Positions 1 through 6,947 are shown, numbered from the stretch's first letter. The stretch: 7,516 bases of DNA from Campylobacteraceae bacterium (GCA_027056615.1 JALUKJ010000362.1:1-7516); one strand, 5' to 3'. Notes: generated from the letters alone by a model not told the origin. Numbers and translations are program-made.

Positions 1-438
1 TATACAATCAAAAGAGATAACTACTATAAAAATAAACTTATTAAATGTTGTGGTTGGGGTAATGATTTTGTTATGAGACTATTTAATAAAAAAATAACCC
101 AGTTCAACAATAATAAAGTACATGAGAGTCTGCTTATTAAAAATAAAAATCTAAATATTGTTAAACTAGACAATGTTATGAAACACTACTCTTTTGATAA
201 CCCTATAGAGCTTATCAATAAAATGAATCACTACTCTACACTCTATGCCCAAGAGCATAAACATAGAAAAAACTCTTCACCTATAATAGCAGTTAGTAAA
301 GCTATTTTTGCTTTTTTTAAAAACTATATACTACAAAGGGGTATTCTTTGTGGATATGAAGGTATTCTTATTAGTATCTCTAATGCCAATGGTGTTTTTT
401 ATAAATATATAAAACTTTACGAAGAGAATAAATCATGA
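1..438 (+). CDS. WaaE/LgtF-like GT2 family LPS glucosyltransferase, C-terminal part
   Basis: The reading frame is open from the first base, so the gene starts upstream and only its last 145 residues are here. The Met at base 73 is internal. The visible part has the layout of the WaaE/LgtF (KdtX) group of GT2 enzymes, which add a beta-1,4-glucose to inner-core heptose on the cytoplasmic face of the inner membrane. There is a Gly-Trp then Arg-Leu-Phe block (bases 52-84), a V-H-E triplet about a dozen residues later, an H-Y-S-F motif, a K-x-N-x-Y-S-x-x-Y-A stretch, and a C-terminal F-x-K-x-Y-I-L-x-x-G block with a Gly-rich amphipathic tail ending in Y-K-Y-I-K. The catalytic N-terminal domain with its DXD motif is outside the window. 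Its stop overlaps the next start (ATGA at 435-438), so it belongs to the same operon as the genes to its right. The family call is good; the exact sugar and linkage are inferred. Confidence 0.85.
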   Translation, partial: YTIKRDNYYKNKLIKCCGWGNDFVMRLFNKKITQFNNNKVHESLLIKNKNLNIVKLDNVMKHYSFDNPIELINKMNHYSTLYAQEHKHRKNSSPIIAVSKAIFAFFKNYILQRGILCGYEGILISISNANGVFYKYIKLYEENKS

Positions 439-1238
439 AATCTTCTTTAATAATTACAACATACAATTGGTCAGAAGCTTTAGAGTTGGTACTATTATCT
501 ATATTAGAACAGACCGTACTACCTAATGAAATACTTATTGCAGATGATGGAAGTACCTCTAAGACTAAAGAGTTAATAGATAATTATAGACAAAAATTTA
601 CTACTCCTTTAATACATATATGGCAAGAAGATAATGGTTTTAGAGCATCAAGCATTAGAAATAAAGCTATTGCTAAAGCAAATGGAGATTATATTATATT
701 GATTGATGGAGATATGATTTTAAATAGATATTTTATAGAAGACCATCTAAAAAATGCTAAAAAAAACTATTTTATACAAGGTGGAAGAGTTCTACTTTCA
801 AAAAAGAAAAGTACTAAAGTTATTCAACATAAACAGATAAAATTTTTTTCTTTAGAGAAAGGTTTACAAAATAGAAAAAATAGTATCCACTCAACAATAG
901 TTTCAAATATCTTTTCTAACCAAAAAAAGACTCTAAAGGGAATAAAAACTTGTAATTTTTCTTTTTTTAAAAAAGATGCTCTCTTGGTTAATGGATTTAA
1001 TGAATCCTTTATTGGTTGGGGAAGAGAAGATAGTGAATTTGTTGCAAGATTATATAACAATGGAGTCAATCGACAAACTATTAAATTTAATTGTATTGCC
1101 TATCATATATGGCATAATGAAAATAGTAGAAAAAATTTATCTAATAACGATAAATTACTTGAATTGACGATTGAGAAGAGACTAAAGTGGTGTGATAATG
1201 GAATAGATAAATATTTAAAGGCAGAAAATGAAAGTTAG
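435..1238 (+). CDS. GT2 glycosyltransferase with galactosyltransferase-type C-terminal region
   Basis: This is a 267-residue cytosolic or membrane-associated GT2 (GT-A fold) sugar transferase. The N-terminal nucleotide-sugar half shows T-T-Y-N (8-11), the D-D-G-S motif (37-40), an R-N-K-A-I helix (75-79) and the metal-binding D-G-D (91-93). The C-terminal half carries G-W-G-R-E-D-S-E-F (194-202), typical of the Glyco_transf_7C/galactosyltransferase module that shapes the acceptor site, followed by H-I-W-H (224-227). No transmembrane segment is seen. The ATG overlaps the previous stop by 4 bp (ATGA), and its own end overlaps the next gene by 11 bp, so translation is probably coupled. Next to waaF it most likely adds a core or outer-core sugar. 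The module is often seen with galactose or N-acetylgalactosamine donors, but the true donor cannot be read from the sequence. Confidence 0.9.
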   Translation: MKSSLIITTYNWSEALELVLLSILEQTVLPNEILIADDGSTSKTKELIDNYRQKFTTPLIHIWQEDNGFRASSIRNKAIAKANGDYIILIDGDMILNRYFIEDHLKNAKKNYFIQGGRVLLSKKKSTKVIQHKQIKFFSLEKGLQNRKNSIHSTIVSNIFSNQKKTLKGIKTCNFSFFKKDALLVNGFNESFIGWGREDSEFVARLYNNGVNRQTIKFNCIAYHIWHNENSRKNLSNNDKLLELTIEKRLKWCDNGIDKYLKAENES

Positions 1239-2088
1239 TGGTTTTACATTTTTAAGAAATGGTCAGATGTTGGGTTACCCTTTTAAAGAGTCAATACTCT
1301 CTATATTACCTATTGTTGATGAGTTTATTATTGCTTTAGGGGAATGTGAAGATAACACAGAAGCAATAATTAAAGAGATTAACTCTAAAAAAATTAAAAT
1401 TATCCATACCCAATGGAATGAAAAAATGCAAGATAGAGGTTATGTGTATGGACAACAAAAGATGGTTGCACAATTTAACTGCTCTGGAGATTGGGCATTT
1501 TATTTAGAAGCAGATGAAGTACTTCATGAAGATGATTTAGAAAATATTAAAGCTACCATGGAAAAATATAAAGATGATAATGACGTTGAAGCTCTTGTTT
1601 TTGATTATATTCATTTCTATGGCAATAAAAACAGCTATTTAGACTCTACAGGATGGTATAGAGAAGAGTGTAGAATTATTAAAAATTCTATTAGAACCAT
1701 TGCACCAGATGGACTTTTTTGGGTTGTTTTAGATAAAAATAAAAGGGGTAGGTATCCAAAAGCTGTTAAATTAAATGCATCAATGTATCACTACGGTTGG
1801 GTTCGCAATGAAGAGCAGATGAATTTAAAACTACAAAAGGTACAAAAGTATTGGAAACATACTCATAAAAAAGTAGATTATACTCAATTTGATGGTTCTA
1901 TTATTAAAGAGTTTAAAGGTACACACCCTAAAGTAGTACAAGCATGGCTACCAGAGGCTAAAGGTATTTTTAAAACAGACCCAAACTATAAACTCACAAA
2001 AAAAGAGAAGAAACATCGTCTAATTACAAAAATAGAGAAATTATTAAATAAAAATTTAAGTAAAAAACATTTTAAGTTAGTTAAATGA
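1228..2088 (+). CDS. GT2-like glycosyltransferase with EAD in place of the DXD motif
   Basis: This 286-residue protein belongs to a GT2-like group recognised by an N-terminal F-L-R-N-G then Y-P-F-x-E-S-I-x-S-I-L-P pattern (8-28). An E-C-E-D-N-T-E turn (39-45) and the block G-D-W-A-F-Y-L-E-A-D-E-V-L-H-E (87-101) follow. The last block sits where GT-A enzymes carry their metal-binding DXD; here it reads Glu94-Ala-Asp96-Glu97, which from memory is usual for this subgroup rather than damage. The C-terminal third has a Y-H-Y-G-W motif (187-191) and ends in a strongly Lys-rich tail (about 256-286), which could hold the protein to the membrane. A good ribosome site (AAAGG) lies shortly before the ATG inside the preceding gene, and the 3' end overlaps waaF by 4 bp (ATGA). 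An LPS/LOS core role is inferred from context; donor and acceptor are unknown. Confidence 0.88.
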   Translation: MKVSGFTFLRNGQMLGYPFKESILSILPIVDEFIIALGECEDNTEAIIKEINSKKIKIIHTQWNEKMQDRGYVYGQQKMVAQFNCSGDWAFYLEADEVLHEDDLENIKATMEKYKDDNDVEALVFDYIHFYGNKNSYLDSTGWYREECRIIKNSIRTIAPDGLFWVVLDKNKRGRYPKAVKLNASMYHYGWVRNEEQMNLKLQKVQKYWKHTHKKVDYTQFDGSIIKEFKGTHPKVVQAWLPEAKGIFKTDPNYKLTKKEKKHRLITKIEKLLNKNLSKKHFKLVK

Positions 2089-3020
2089 GAATCTTAATAG
2101 AAGTTCCAACATGGCTAGGTGATTGCGTTATGGCAACCCCTGCTATTGAGAATATTATAAAAACATACCCCAATGCAAAACTGACTATCTTTGGTTCATT
2201 TGTATCAACAGCACTTTTTGAAGAGCATCCAAATGTAGAAAAGATTATTTTAGATGAGAGTAAAAAAGCCCCCTCTCGATTAAAGTGGATTTACCAAATA
2301 GCTAAAAGTTTAGGAGAGTTTGATGGGGCTATTACATTTAGGCGTACCTTTTTTTCTAAACTCTTTATATGGTTTAGTAGTGCTAAAACCAAAGGTTATT
2401 ATAGACGCTATAGTAAAGAAGTAGTTCATCAAGCCATTCGTTATAATGAATTTATAAATAGAACTTTTCATCTTAAGACAGAAGCCCAAGATTTAAAAAT
2501 TTACTTTGAACCATTTAAGTATGAGAAGCCAACTCTTGGTATTAACCCTGGTGCTTCTTATGGTTCGGCTAAACGTTGGTATCCCCAAAAATTTGCAAAA
2601 GTAGCACAAGAGATGAGTAGTATTTACAATATTGTTATCTTTGGAGGTCCTGCTGAGGTAGATATTGCTAAAGACATAGAAGATGAACTTAAAGGTGATA
2701 ATATAAAATGTACTAACTTAGCAGGAAAAACAACTATTAAAGAGTTATGTCAAAAGATAGGAGGCTTAGAGCTTTTTATTACAGGAGATAGTGGACCTAT
2801 GCATGTAGCTTCTGCATTTAAAGTACCAACTGTTGCTATTTTTGGACCTACTAAAGTAGAAGAGACTTCACAATGGATGAATCCTAAAGGGGTTATTGTT
2901 AAACGCAATATGGAGTGTAGCCCTTGTATGAAACGTACTTGCCCTCTGAAACATCATGAGTGTATGAAACTTATTGAGGCTGAGGATGTTTTAGATGGTG
3001 CAATGTCAATTGCACCCTAA
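2085..3020 (+). CDS. waaF: ADP-heptose:LPS heptosyltransferase II (WaaF)
   Basis: This GT9 (GT-B fold) enzyme transfers L,D-heptose from ADP-heptose to the first heptose of the lipid A-Kdo core at the cytoplasmic face of the inner membrane. At 311 residues it is shorter than E. coli WaaF (about 348) but near epsilonproteobacterial lengths. The N terminus has the glycine loop P-T-W-L-G-D-C (8-14) with the conserved Asp13. The C-terminal domain has N-P-G-A (154-157) with K-R-W (163-165), and G-D-S-G-P-M-H (234-240) for ADP-heptose binding. A WaaF-type cysteine/histidine block follows, with C278, C281, C286, H290-H291 and C293. The start overlaps the preceding stop (ATGA). The last seven residues (305-311) and the stop are encoded by a REP-like palindrome, and the TAA overlaps the stop of convergent gmhA. 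The donor is made by the facing operon. WaaC is not in the window; WaaF is preferred over WaaC because of the Cys/His block. Confidence 0.93.
   Translation: MRILIEVPTWLGDCVMATPAIENIIKTYPNAKLTIFGSFVSTALFEEHPNVEKIILDESKKAPSRLKWIYQIAKSLGEFDGAITFRRTFFSKLFIWFSSAKTKGYYRRYSKEVVHQAIRYNEFINRTFHLKTEAQDLKIYFEPFKYEKPTLGINPGASYGSAKRWYPQKFAKVAQEMSSIYNIVIFGGPAEVDIAKDIEDELKGDNIKCTNLAGKTTIKELCQKIGGLELFITGDSGPMHVASAFKVPTVAIFGPTKVEETSQWMNPKGVIVKRNMECSPCMKRTCPLKHHECMKLIEAEDVLDGAMSIAP
2997..3020. repeat. REP-like palindrome spanning the waaF and gmhA stop codons
   Basis: Bases 2997-3004 (GGTGCAAT) and 3009-3016 (ATTGCACC) form a perfect 8-bp stem around a 4-base loop. Read on the minus strand the palindrome is preceded by TTAG, the layout of REP units (GTAG/GTGG head plus palindrome). 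The unit at 5021-5044 has the same plan, but its sixth stem pair is G-C here replaced by A-T, a paired change that keeps the stem. It encodes waaF residues 305-311 and both overlapping stops (TAA plus, TAG minus). No T-run follows on either strand, so it is not a standard intrinsic terminator. Confidence 0.65.
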
Positions 3021-3583
3021 GATAACTCATCATCTATAATCTGACACATTGTATGTCCAAAGAGTATATGCATCTCTTGAATACGAGGGGTATTATCTGA
3101 TGGAACAACTAGATTAATGTCACAAGCATAGTTTAGTTTTCCTCCACCTCTTCCTGAAAAACCTAGAGTAGAAGCACCCATCTCTTTTGCTAGAAGAAGA
3201 GCAGAGAGTACATTTAAAGAGTTTCCAGAAGTTGAGATGCCAATAATTAAATCACCCTCATTAACTAAAGCTTCTACTTGTCTATCAAAAACTCTATCAT
3301 ATCCATAGTCATTTCCAATAGCTGTTAATGCAGAGGTATCAGTAGTTATAGCAATAGCAGGAAGTCCTCGTCTCTCTGTCTTGTATCGACCTGTTAATTC
3401 GGCTGCTATGTGTTGTGCATCAGATGCTGAGCCACCATTTCCACATAGTAAAATTTTATTTCCTCTTTTTAAGACTTCTACAGCCATTAAAGAAGCTTTC
3501 TCTAAATCTTTTTCCATATCTCCTATAATAGCTTGTATGGTTTCTAAATGTTCTTGAAATTCTCTAGCAATAGTTGTTTTCAT
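3017..3583 (-). CDS. gmhA: Phosphoheptose (sedoheptulose 7-phosphate) isomerase
   Basis: GmhA catalyses the first step of heptose synthesis, sedoheptulose 7-phosphate to D-glycero-D-manno-heptose 7-phosphate, in the cytosol as a tetramer. The 188-residue length is usual. It is a single SIS domain: [12 protein letters not shown] (47-58), the phosphate-binding S-T-S-G-N-S (117-122), and the catalytic zinc ligands of the family at H58, E62, Q169 and H177. These match E. coli H61, E65, Q172 and H180 with a constant offset of three. The ATG at 3583 is preceded by a strong ribosome site (AAAGGAAAG), and the gene overlaps the end of hldE by 20 bp, as the last gene of the leftward operon. Its TAG stop lies in the REP-like palindrome and overlaps the waaF stop by 4 bp, tail to tail. 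Confidence 0.96.
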   Translation of the reverse strand: MKTTIAREFQEHLETIQAIIGDMEKDLEKASLMAVEVLKRGNKILLCGNGGSASDAQHIAAELTGRYKTERRGLPAIAITTDTSALTAIGNDYGYDRVFDRQVEALVNEGDLIIGISTSGNSLNVLSALLLAKEMGASTLGFSGRGGGKLNYACDINLVVPSDNTPRIQEMHILFGHTMCQIIDDELS

Positions 3584-5006
3584 GACTTTCCTTTATTTTT
3601 TCTATTGTTTTTGTGGTACTTTTTCCTTCAATAAAATTTACTAAACGGAGTTTATCAGCAATATCTTGACCGACTACCTCTTTACCTTCATAGTCTCCAC
3701 CTTTAACTAAAATATGAGGTTTTACAGCTTTTATAAGTTCATAAGGAGTATCTTCATAAAATTTTACTACATAGTCAACAGCTTCTAATGAAGCTAAGAT
3801 ATAAGCTCTATCATCTTCTGTGTTAACAGGTCTTGTTGAACCTTTTAAACGCCTTACACTCTCATCTGAATTGAGTCCTAAAATAAGTACATCACCATAA
3901 CTCTTTGCCTCTTCTAAGTACTTTACATGCCCTACATGTAAGATGTCAAAACAGCCATTAGTAAAGACAACTTTTTTACCTCGTTTTTTTAACTCTTCAC
4001 TAAGTAGTGCTATCTCTTGGAGTGATTTAATATGTGAATCAGAAGTAGATTTATTTAAACTTGATTCATACTCTATAATCTCATTAAGTGTTGCCGTGGC
4101 TGAACCAATTTTTCCAACCACCACACCAGCAGAGAGATTAGAAAACTTAACAGCTTTGTCAATATCATATCCACACGCTATTGCAAAAGCAAGTGACGCA
4201 ATCACTGTATCACCTGCACCTGTCACATCATAAACTTCACGTGCAACGGTTGGGTGAGTTCTTAACCCATTATCATAAATAGCAATACCATCTTCACTAA
4301 GAGTAATAAGCCCTATTTCTAATGAACAATCACTCTTTAACTTTGTAATTGCCTCTAATAGTGTTGCTTCATCTTGAATATTCACTTTTGATGCTTCAAT
4401 TGCCTCTTTTTTATTGGGAGTTAAAAGATAGGCTCCTGAATATTTACGATAATCTTCCCCTTTAGGGTCAACTAATACTTTTTTGTTATTAGCATTAGCA
4501 ATTTCAATAAGCTCCTGTGTAAGTTTGGTTGTTAAAACACCTTTACCATAGTCTGAGAAAATAACAATATCATAAGAAGCAATATTGTCTATAAATTTTT
4601 TAATAATCTCTAGTTGAGAACTATTAGAGATATCATCAGTACTCTCTTTATCATAACGAACAACTTGTTGTTGAGAGGCTATAATTCGACTCTTTTTAGA
4701 GGTATCTCTTCCCTCTTCAACTACTAAATTTTCAATCTCTACATCAATATTTTCTAACATCTCTTTTAACTCTTCGGCGTTACTATCATGACCAATAACA
4801 CTTAAAACAGAGACATTAGCACCCAATGCATAGAGGTTATTTATGACATTTCCTGCTCCACCAAGAACAGAGGTCTCTTTTTCAATAGCAACTACTTGCA
4901 CAGGTGCTTCGGGTGAGATTCTTTCACATTTTCCCCAAAGGTAGTGGTCTATCATAAGGTCACCGATAACTAGGACTTTTGGGTGTTTGTTTTTTAGCTC
5001 TATCAC
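3564..5006 (-). CDS. hldE: Bifunctional heptose 7-phosphate kinase / heptose 1-phosphate adenylyltransferase
   Basis: HldE phosphorylates D-glycero-beta-D-manno-heptose 7-phosphate at C1 and, after GmhB removes the 7-phosphate, couples the 1-phosphate to AMP. The 480-residue protein is the fused form. The ribokinase (PfkB) domain spans about 8-310, with L-G-G-A-G-N-V (48-54), the S-D-Y-G-K-G segment (151-156), and T-G-A-G-D (262-266) with the catalytic Asp266. The nucleotidyltransferase domain spans about 343-475, with F-T-N-G-C-F-D (348-354), the H-V-G-H signature (357-360) and V-K-G-G-D-Y (434-439). The start is GTG at 5006, with AAGGG six bases upstream; the conserved V-I-G-D-L-M-I-D follows at the expected distance. 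A repeat-filled gap of 131 bp separates it from hldD, and its 3' end overlaps gmhA by 20 bp. All key motifs are intact. Confidence 0.96.
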   Translation of the reverse strand: MIELKNKHPKVLVIGDLMIDHYLWGKCERISPEAPVQVVAIEKETSVLGGAGNVINNLYALGANVSVLSVIGHDSNAEELKEMLENIDVEIENLVVEEGRDTSKKSRIIASQQQVVRYDKESTDDISNSSQLEIIKKFIDNIASYDIVIFSDYGKGVLTTKLTQELIEIANANNKKVLVDPKGEDYRKYSGAYLLTPNKKEAIEASKVNIQDEATLLEAITKLKSDCSLEIGLITLSEDGIAIYDNGLRTHPTVAREVYDVTGAGDTVIASLAFAIACGYDIDKAVKFSNLSAGVVVGKIGSATATLNEIIEYESSLNKSTSDSHIKSLQEIALLSEELKKRGKKVVFTNGCFDILHVGHVKYLEEAKSYGDVLILGLNSDESVRRLKGSTRPVNTEDDRAYILASLEAVDYVVKFYEDTPYELIKAVKPHILVKGGDYEGKEVVGQDIADKLRLVNFIEGKSTTKTIEKIKESHENNYC

Positions 5007-5017
5007 TTTTTTCCCTT
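5007..5017 (-). promoter_or_regulatory. hldE: Ribosome binding site supporting the GTG start of hldE
   Basis: On the minus strand AAGGG (5017-5013) is followed by six A residues and then GTG at 5006-5004. This spacing is good, and no ATG lies nearby in frame before the conserved kinase N terminus, so the GTG is the preferred start. The site begins three bases after the REP-like palindrome ends. Confidence 0.7.
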
Positions 5018-5020
5018 ATT

Positions 5021-5044
5021 GGTGCGATGGCAATCGCACCCTAC
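5021..5044 (-). repeat. REP-like unit (GTAG head plus palindrome)
   Basis: Bases 5021-5028 (GGTGCGAT) pair perfectly with 5033-5040 (ATCGCACC) around a 4-base loop. The minus strand reads GTAG immediately before the palindrome, the classic head of REP sequences mobilised by RAYT (TnpA_REP) proteins. It lies in the hldD-hldE gap just upstream of the hldE ribosome site and is more GC-rich than its surroundings. It shares the 13-base AATCGCACCCTAC with 5129-5141, and its plan with 2997-3020. Confidence 0.7.
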
Positions 5045-5050
5045 AAAACT

Positions 5051-5076
5051 CGTTCCCAAGCTCCAGCTTGGGAATG
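5051..5076. repeat. Long palindrome in the hldD-hldE gap
   Basis: TTCCCAAGCT (5053-5062) and AGCTTGGGAA (5065-5074) form a perfect 10-bp stem with a 2-base spacer. One G-T and one C-G pair extend it to 5051-5076. From memory, similar TTCCCAAGCTC-type palindromes are dispersed in many copies in various environmental bacteria; this was not checked. No T-run follows on the minus strand beyond TTTT, so terminator activity for the hldD side is doubtful. Confidence 0.7.
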
Positions 5077-5082
5077 CATATT

Positions 5083-5118
5083 GGAGTTACAATAACAAAA
5101 TAAAGCCATTGTAACTCC
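5083..5118. repeat. 11-bp inverted repeat with 14-base loop
   Basis: GGAGTTACAAT (5083-5093) and ATTGTAACTCC (5108-5118) are perfect inverted repeats. On the minus strand the first arm contains a GAGGAG ribosome-site-like sequence (5120-5115) and an ATG (5109-5107) opening a 22-codon frame that ends at the TAG of the REP head (5043-5041). If transcribed, the hairpin would hide that site. The small frame looks like repeat-born chance coding and is not called as a gene. Confidence 0.6.
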
Positions 5119-5125
5119 TCTATAA

Positions 5126-5141
5126 GGTAATCGCACCCTAC
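5126..5141 (-). repeat. Partial REP-like unit overlapping the hldD stop
   Basis: Bases 5129-5141 repeat exactly the 13 bases AATCGCACCCTAC of 5032-5044, in the same orientation. Only the GTAG head and one arm remain; the second arm is missing. The TAG inside the head is the stop codon of hldD (5140-5138). With 5021-5044 it brackets the two palindromes at 5051-5118 as a direct repeat. Confidence 0.6.
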
Positions 5142-6139
5142 AGTTCTTCTTCATACATTCTGATAATCTCTGGCAGATAATCTTTAATCCCCTCTTCTAA
5201 CTCCCACTCAGGCTCGTAACCTAAAAACTCTTTTGACGTTGAGATGTCTGCTTGTGTATGCATTTGATAGCCTGTAAAAGGGTTAGGAAAATAGTCTGTT
5301 CCATAGTCTGTTCCCAACTCTTTTTGTAATATATCTGCTATATCTTGAAAACTTCTAGGCTTTGCTGTTCCTACATTGTAAACCCCTGATTTTTTAGCTT
5401 CACAAGCTTTAATATTGGCTTGAATAACATCTTTAATATAGACAAAGTCACGTACTATTTTATCACTTCCCTCAAAAAGTCTTGGTGTTTTTCCTGCTAA
5501 GATTTGGTGTCCAAACTGAATAACTGTTGAAGATGTTTTATCTTTAAAAAACTCTCTTGCTCCATAGACATTAAAATATTTTAATCCAACAATCTTCATA
5601 GATGGGTTCTCTCTCATATAACGGTAAGCAATCATATCCATTGCATATTTAGAGAAACCATAAGGGTTTTCAGGCGACTCTTTTCCTACTGTTTGAGGAG
5701 ATGGCATAGAACCATAAGTTGCTGCCGATGATGCATAAACCAAAACAGAATTATCTTTTTTCGCTTTTTCTAAAAAGTAGTAAAAGGAGTTTACATTAGT
5801 CTGCATAACTATCTCTTGGTCATAGACTCTTGTATCTGAAATAGCAGCTTCATGAAAAATATAGTCAAATCTATAGTCATCTAAAAGAGCTAAATCTTTG
5901 TCTGAATTAAGATTGCCACAAACGGTATCGCCCTTATATCCAATTAAATTTTTATAATGTCCAAAGCTCTGTAAGTTACCATTTGAAAAGGTAGATTCAG
6001 AGCGAAATCTATCAAATATAACAATATTAGCTTCAGGGAAATTATCTTGAAAATAGAATGCTAAATTAGAGCCAATAAACCCTGCTCCACCTGTAATTAG
6101 AATTGTTTTATTGTTAAAGTCAATGTTATTGTATTTCAT
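5138..6139 (-). CDS. hldD: ADP-L-glycero-D-manno-heptose 6-epimerase
   Basis: HldD inverts C6 of ADP-D-glycero-beta-D-manno-heptose to give the L,D donor used by WaaF; it is the last step of the pathway. The 333-residue protein is an extended short-chain dehydrogenase with the NADP-binding loop T-G-G-A-G-F-I-G (16-23). It has the catalytic Ser pair S137-S138 followed by A-A-T-Y-G, the Y160-x-x-x-K164 motif (P-Y-G-F-S-K), and K187 in G-L-K-Y-F-N-V-Y-G, matching the second lysine/arginine position of the epimerase family. It is somewhat longer than E. coli HldD (310). The ATG overlaps the gmhB stop by 4 bp; a ribosome site AAGGA is 12 bases away, so coupling is likely. The stop codon falls inside a repeat fragment. 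Other sugar epimerases were considered, but the local gene set and the R-D-F-V-Y-I-K-D region fit HldD. Confidence 0.95.
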   Translation of the reverse strand: MKYNNIDFNNKTILITGGAGFIGSNLAFYFQDNFPEANIVIFDRFRSESTFSNGNLQSFGHYKNLIGYKGDTVCGNLNSDKDLALLDDYRFDYIFHEAAISDTRVYDQEIVMQTNVNSFYYFLEKAKKDNSVLVYASSAATYGSMPSPQTVGKESPENPYGFSKYAMDMIAYRYMRENPSMKIVGLKYFNVYGAREFFKDKTSSTVIQFGHQILAGKTPRLFEGSDKIVRDFVYIKDVIQANIKACEAKKSGVYNVGTAKPRSFQDIADILQKELGTDYGTDYFPNPFTGYQMHTQADISTSKEFLGYEPEWELEEGIKDYLPEIIRMYEEEL

Positions 6140-6669
6140 GGAGCGATTATATCCTTATTTTTTTCTAAAAACTCTTTACACTCTAAAATTGTTTTAAAAG
6201 TATAAGTAGCCTTTTCAATTTTTCTCTCTCCAATAGCAATAGTGTTAGCAATAGTTGCATTGTGTGCCAAATCTATATCGCTCTGTTTGTCGCCAATAAG
6301 CCATGATTTTTCTAATATTATATTTTGTTTAGCAAGAATTTCATCAATCATCCCTATTTCAGGTTTACGACAAGAGCATTTCTCTTCAGGAGCATGAGGA
6401 CAATATTCTACAGATACAATTTCAATCTCTCTTTTTTTAAACTCTTCTAACATCCAAGATGTTAATCTTAAAAAGTCATCTTCACTATAGTAACCTCTAC
6501 CGATACCCGATTGATTAGTAACGATAAAGAGTAGATAAGCTTTATCTAAAAAGAGTCTTAATAACTCAAAAATTCCTTCTGTAAATATAAAATCTTCTAT
6601 TTTAGAGACATAACCATGGTCAATGTTAATAATACCATCACGGTCAAGAAAAAGTGCCTTTTGCATCAC
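6136..6669 (-). CDS. gmhB: D,D-heptose 1,7-bisphosphate 7-phosphatase
   Basis: GmhB removes the 7-phosphate from heptose 1,7-bisphosphate, between the two HldE reactions. The 177-residue protein is a compact HAD phosphatase. It has the nucleophile motif D9-R-D11-G (F-L-D-R-D-G), T-N-Q-S-G-I-G-R-G (51-59), the structural zinc site C90-x-H92 with C98-x-C100, then R-K-P (101-103) and the acidic motif G-D-K-Q-S-D-I (126-132) with D127 and D131. Two starts are possible: GTG at 6669, overlapping the preceding stop by 4 bp, or the very next codon, ATG at 6666, giving a TGATG overlap. The ATG is slightly more natural and the proteins differ by one residue. It overlaps hldD by 4 bp (ATGA). Confidence 0.95.
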   Translation of the reverse strand: MMQKALFLDRDGIINIDHGYVSKIEDFIFTEGIFELLRLFLDKAYLLFIVTNQSGIGRGYYSEDDFLRLTSWMLEEFKKREIEIVSVEYCPHAPEEKCSCRKPEIGMIDEILAKQNIILEKSWLIGDKQSDIDLAHNATIANTIAIGERKIEKATYTFKTILECKEFLEKNKDIIAP

Positions 6670-6929
6670 TCTTCATCAGCCGTCTTCATCTCAACAAATT
6701 CATTAAGTATCTCTTGAGCCTCTTTCTCTTCCATCTCACCTGCTTCAATTTCAGCAACAATATCTTTACACTCAGAATGCATCTCTTGAAGGTCTTGAAG
6801 CTCCTCTTTATCTGCAATTGAAGCCATTTTAGCCTTTTCTATAAAAGAGAACATCTCATCTATTGCTTCTTCTAAATCAGGGATAATCTCTTGGAGTAAA
6901 AAGTTTTTTAGTTTTTCTGAATATGACAT
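6666..6929 (-). CDS. Small acidic helical protein of unknown function
   Basis: I do not recognise a named family. The 87-residue product has 21 Glu and 6 Asp against 8 Lys and no Arg, so it is strongly acidic. Hydrophobic residues repeat at helical spacing through most of its length, so one or more long amphipathic helices or a coiled coil are likely. There is no signal peptide or membrane segment, and one cysteine (54). It starts at ATG 6929 with a good ribosome site (AAAAAGG six bases upstream) and shares its stop with the start of gmhB, so it is the first gene of the heptose operon. This position suggests co-expression with heptose synthesis, but a biochemical link is only inference. It could be a small adaptor, a regulator, or an unrelated housekeeping protein using the same promoter. 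Confidence 0.8.
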   Translation of the reverse strand: MSYSEKLKNFLLQEIIPDLEEAIDEMFSFIEKAKMASIADKEELQDLQEMHSECKDIVAEIEAGEMEEKEAQEILNEFVEMKTADEE

Positions 6930-6947
6930 AACATACCTTTTTGTTAA

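Noticed and set aside
824..1069. Open frame of 81 codons on the minus strand inside the GT2 gene
   Set aside because: It is antisense to conserved glycosyltransferase motifs, has low-complexity Phe/Leu/Ser content and shows no family resemblance.
976..1167. Open frame of 63 codons on the plus strand in another frame of the GT2 gene
   Set aside because: It overlaps the conserved G-W-G-R-E-D-S-E region of the real gene and has no own context.
2997..3020. Intrinsic bidirectional terminator between waaF and gmhA
   Set aside because: The stem is good, but neither strand has a T-run after it; the REP-like reading fits better, though some terminator or RNA-stabilising effect is possible.
3943..4233. 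Open frame of 96 codons on the plus strand inside hldE
   Set aside because: It lies antisense to the HldE kinase-adenylyltransferase junction; Ser/Thr-rich shadow coding with no recognisable motif.
5021..5141. CRISPR array or attachment site
   Set aside because: The repeats are unlike each other except one 13-base pair, spacing is irregular and no cas or integrase gene is nearby.
6146..6151. Perfect TATAAT on the minus strand just before hldD
   Set aside because: A start point from it would fall at the hldD ATG, no -35 is seen, and the sequence is within the gmhB coding end; coupling by ATGA explains hldD expression.
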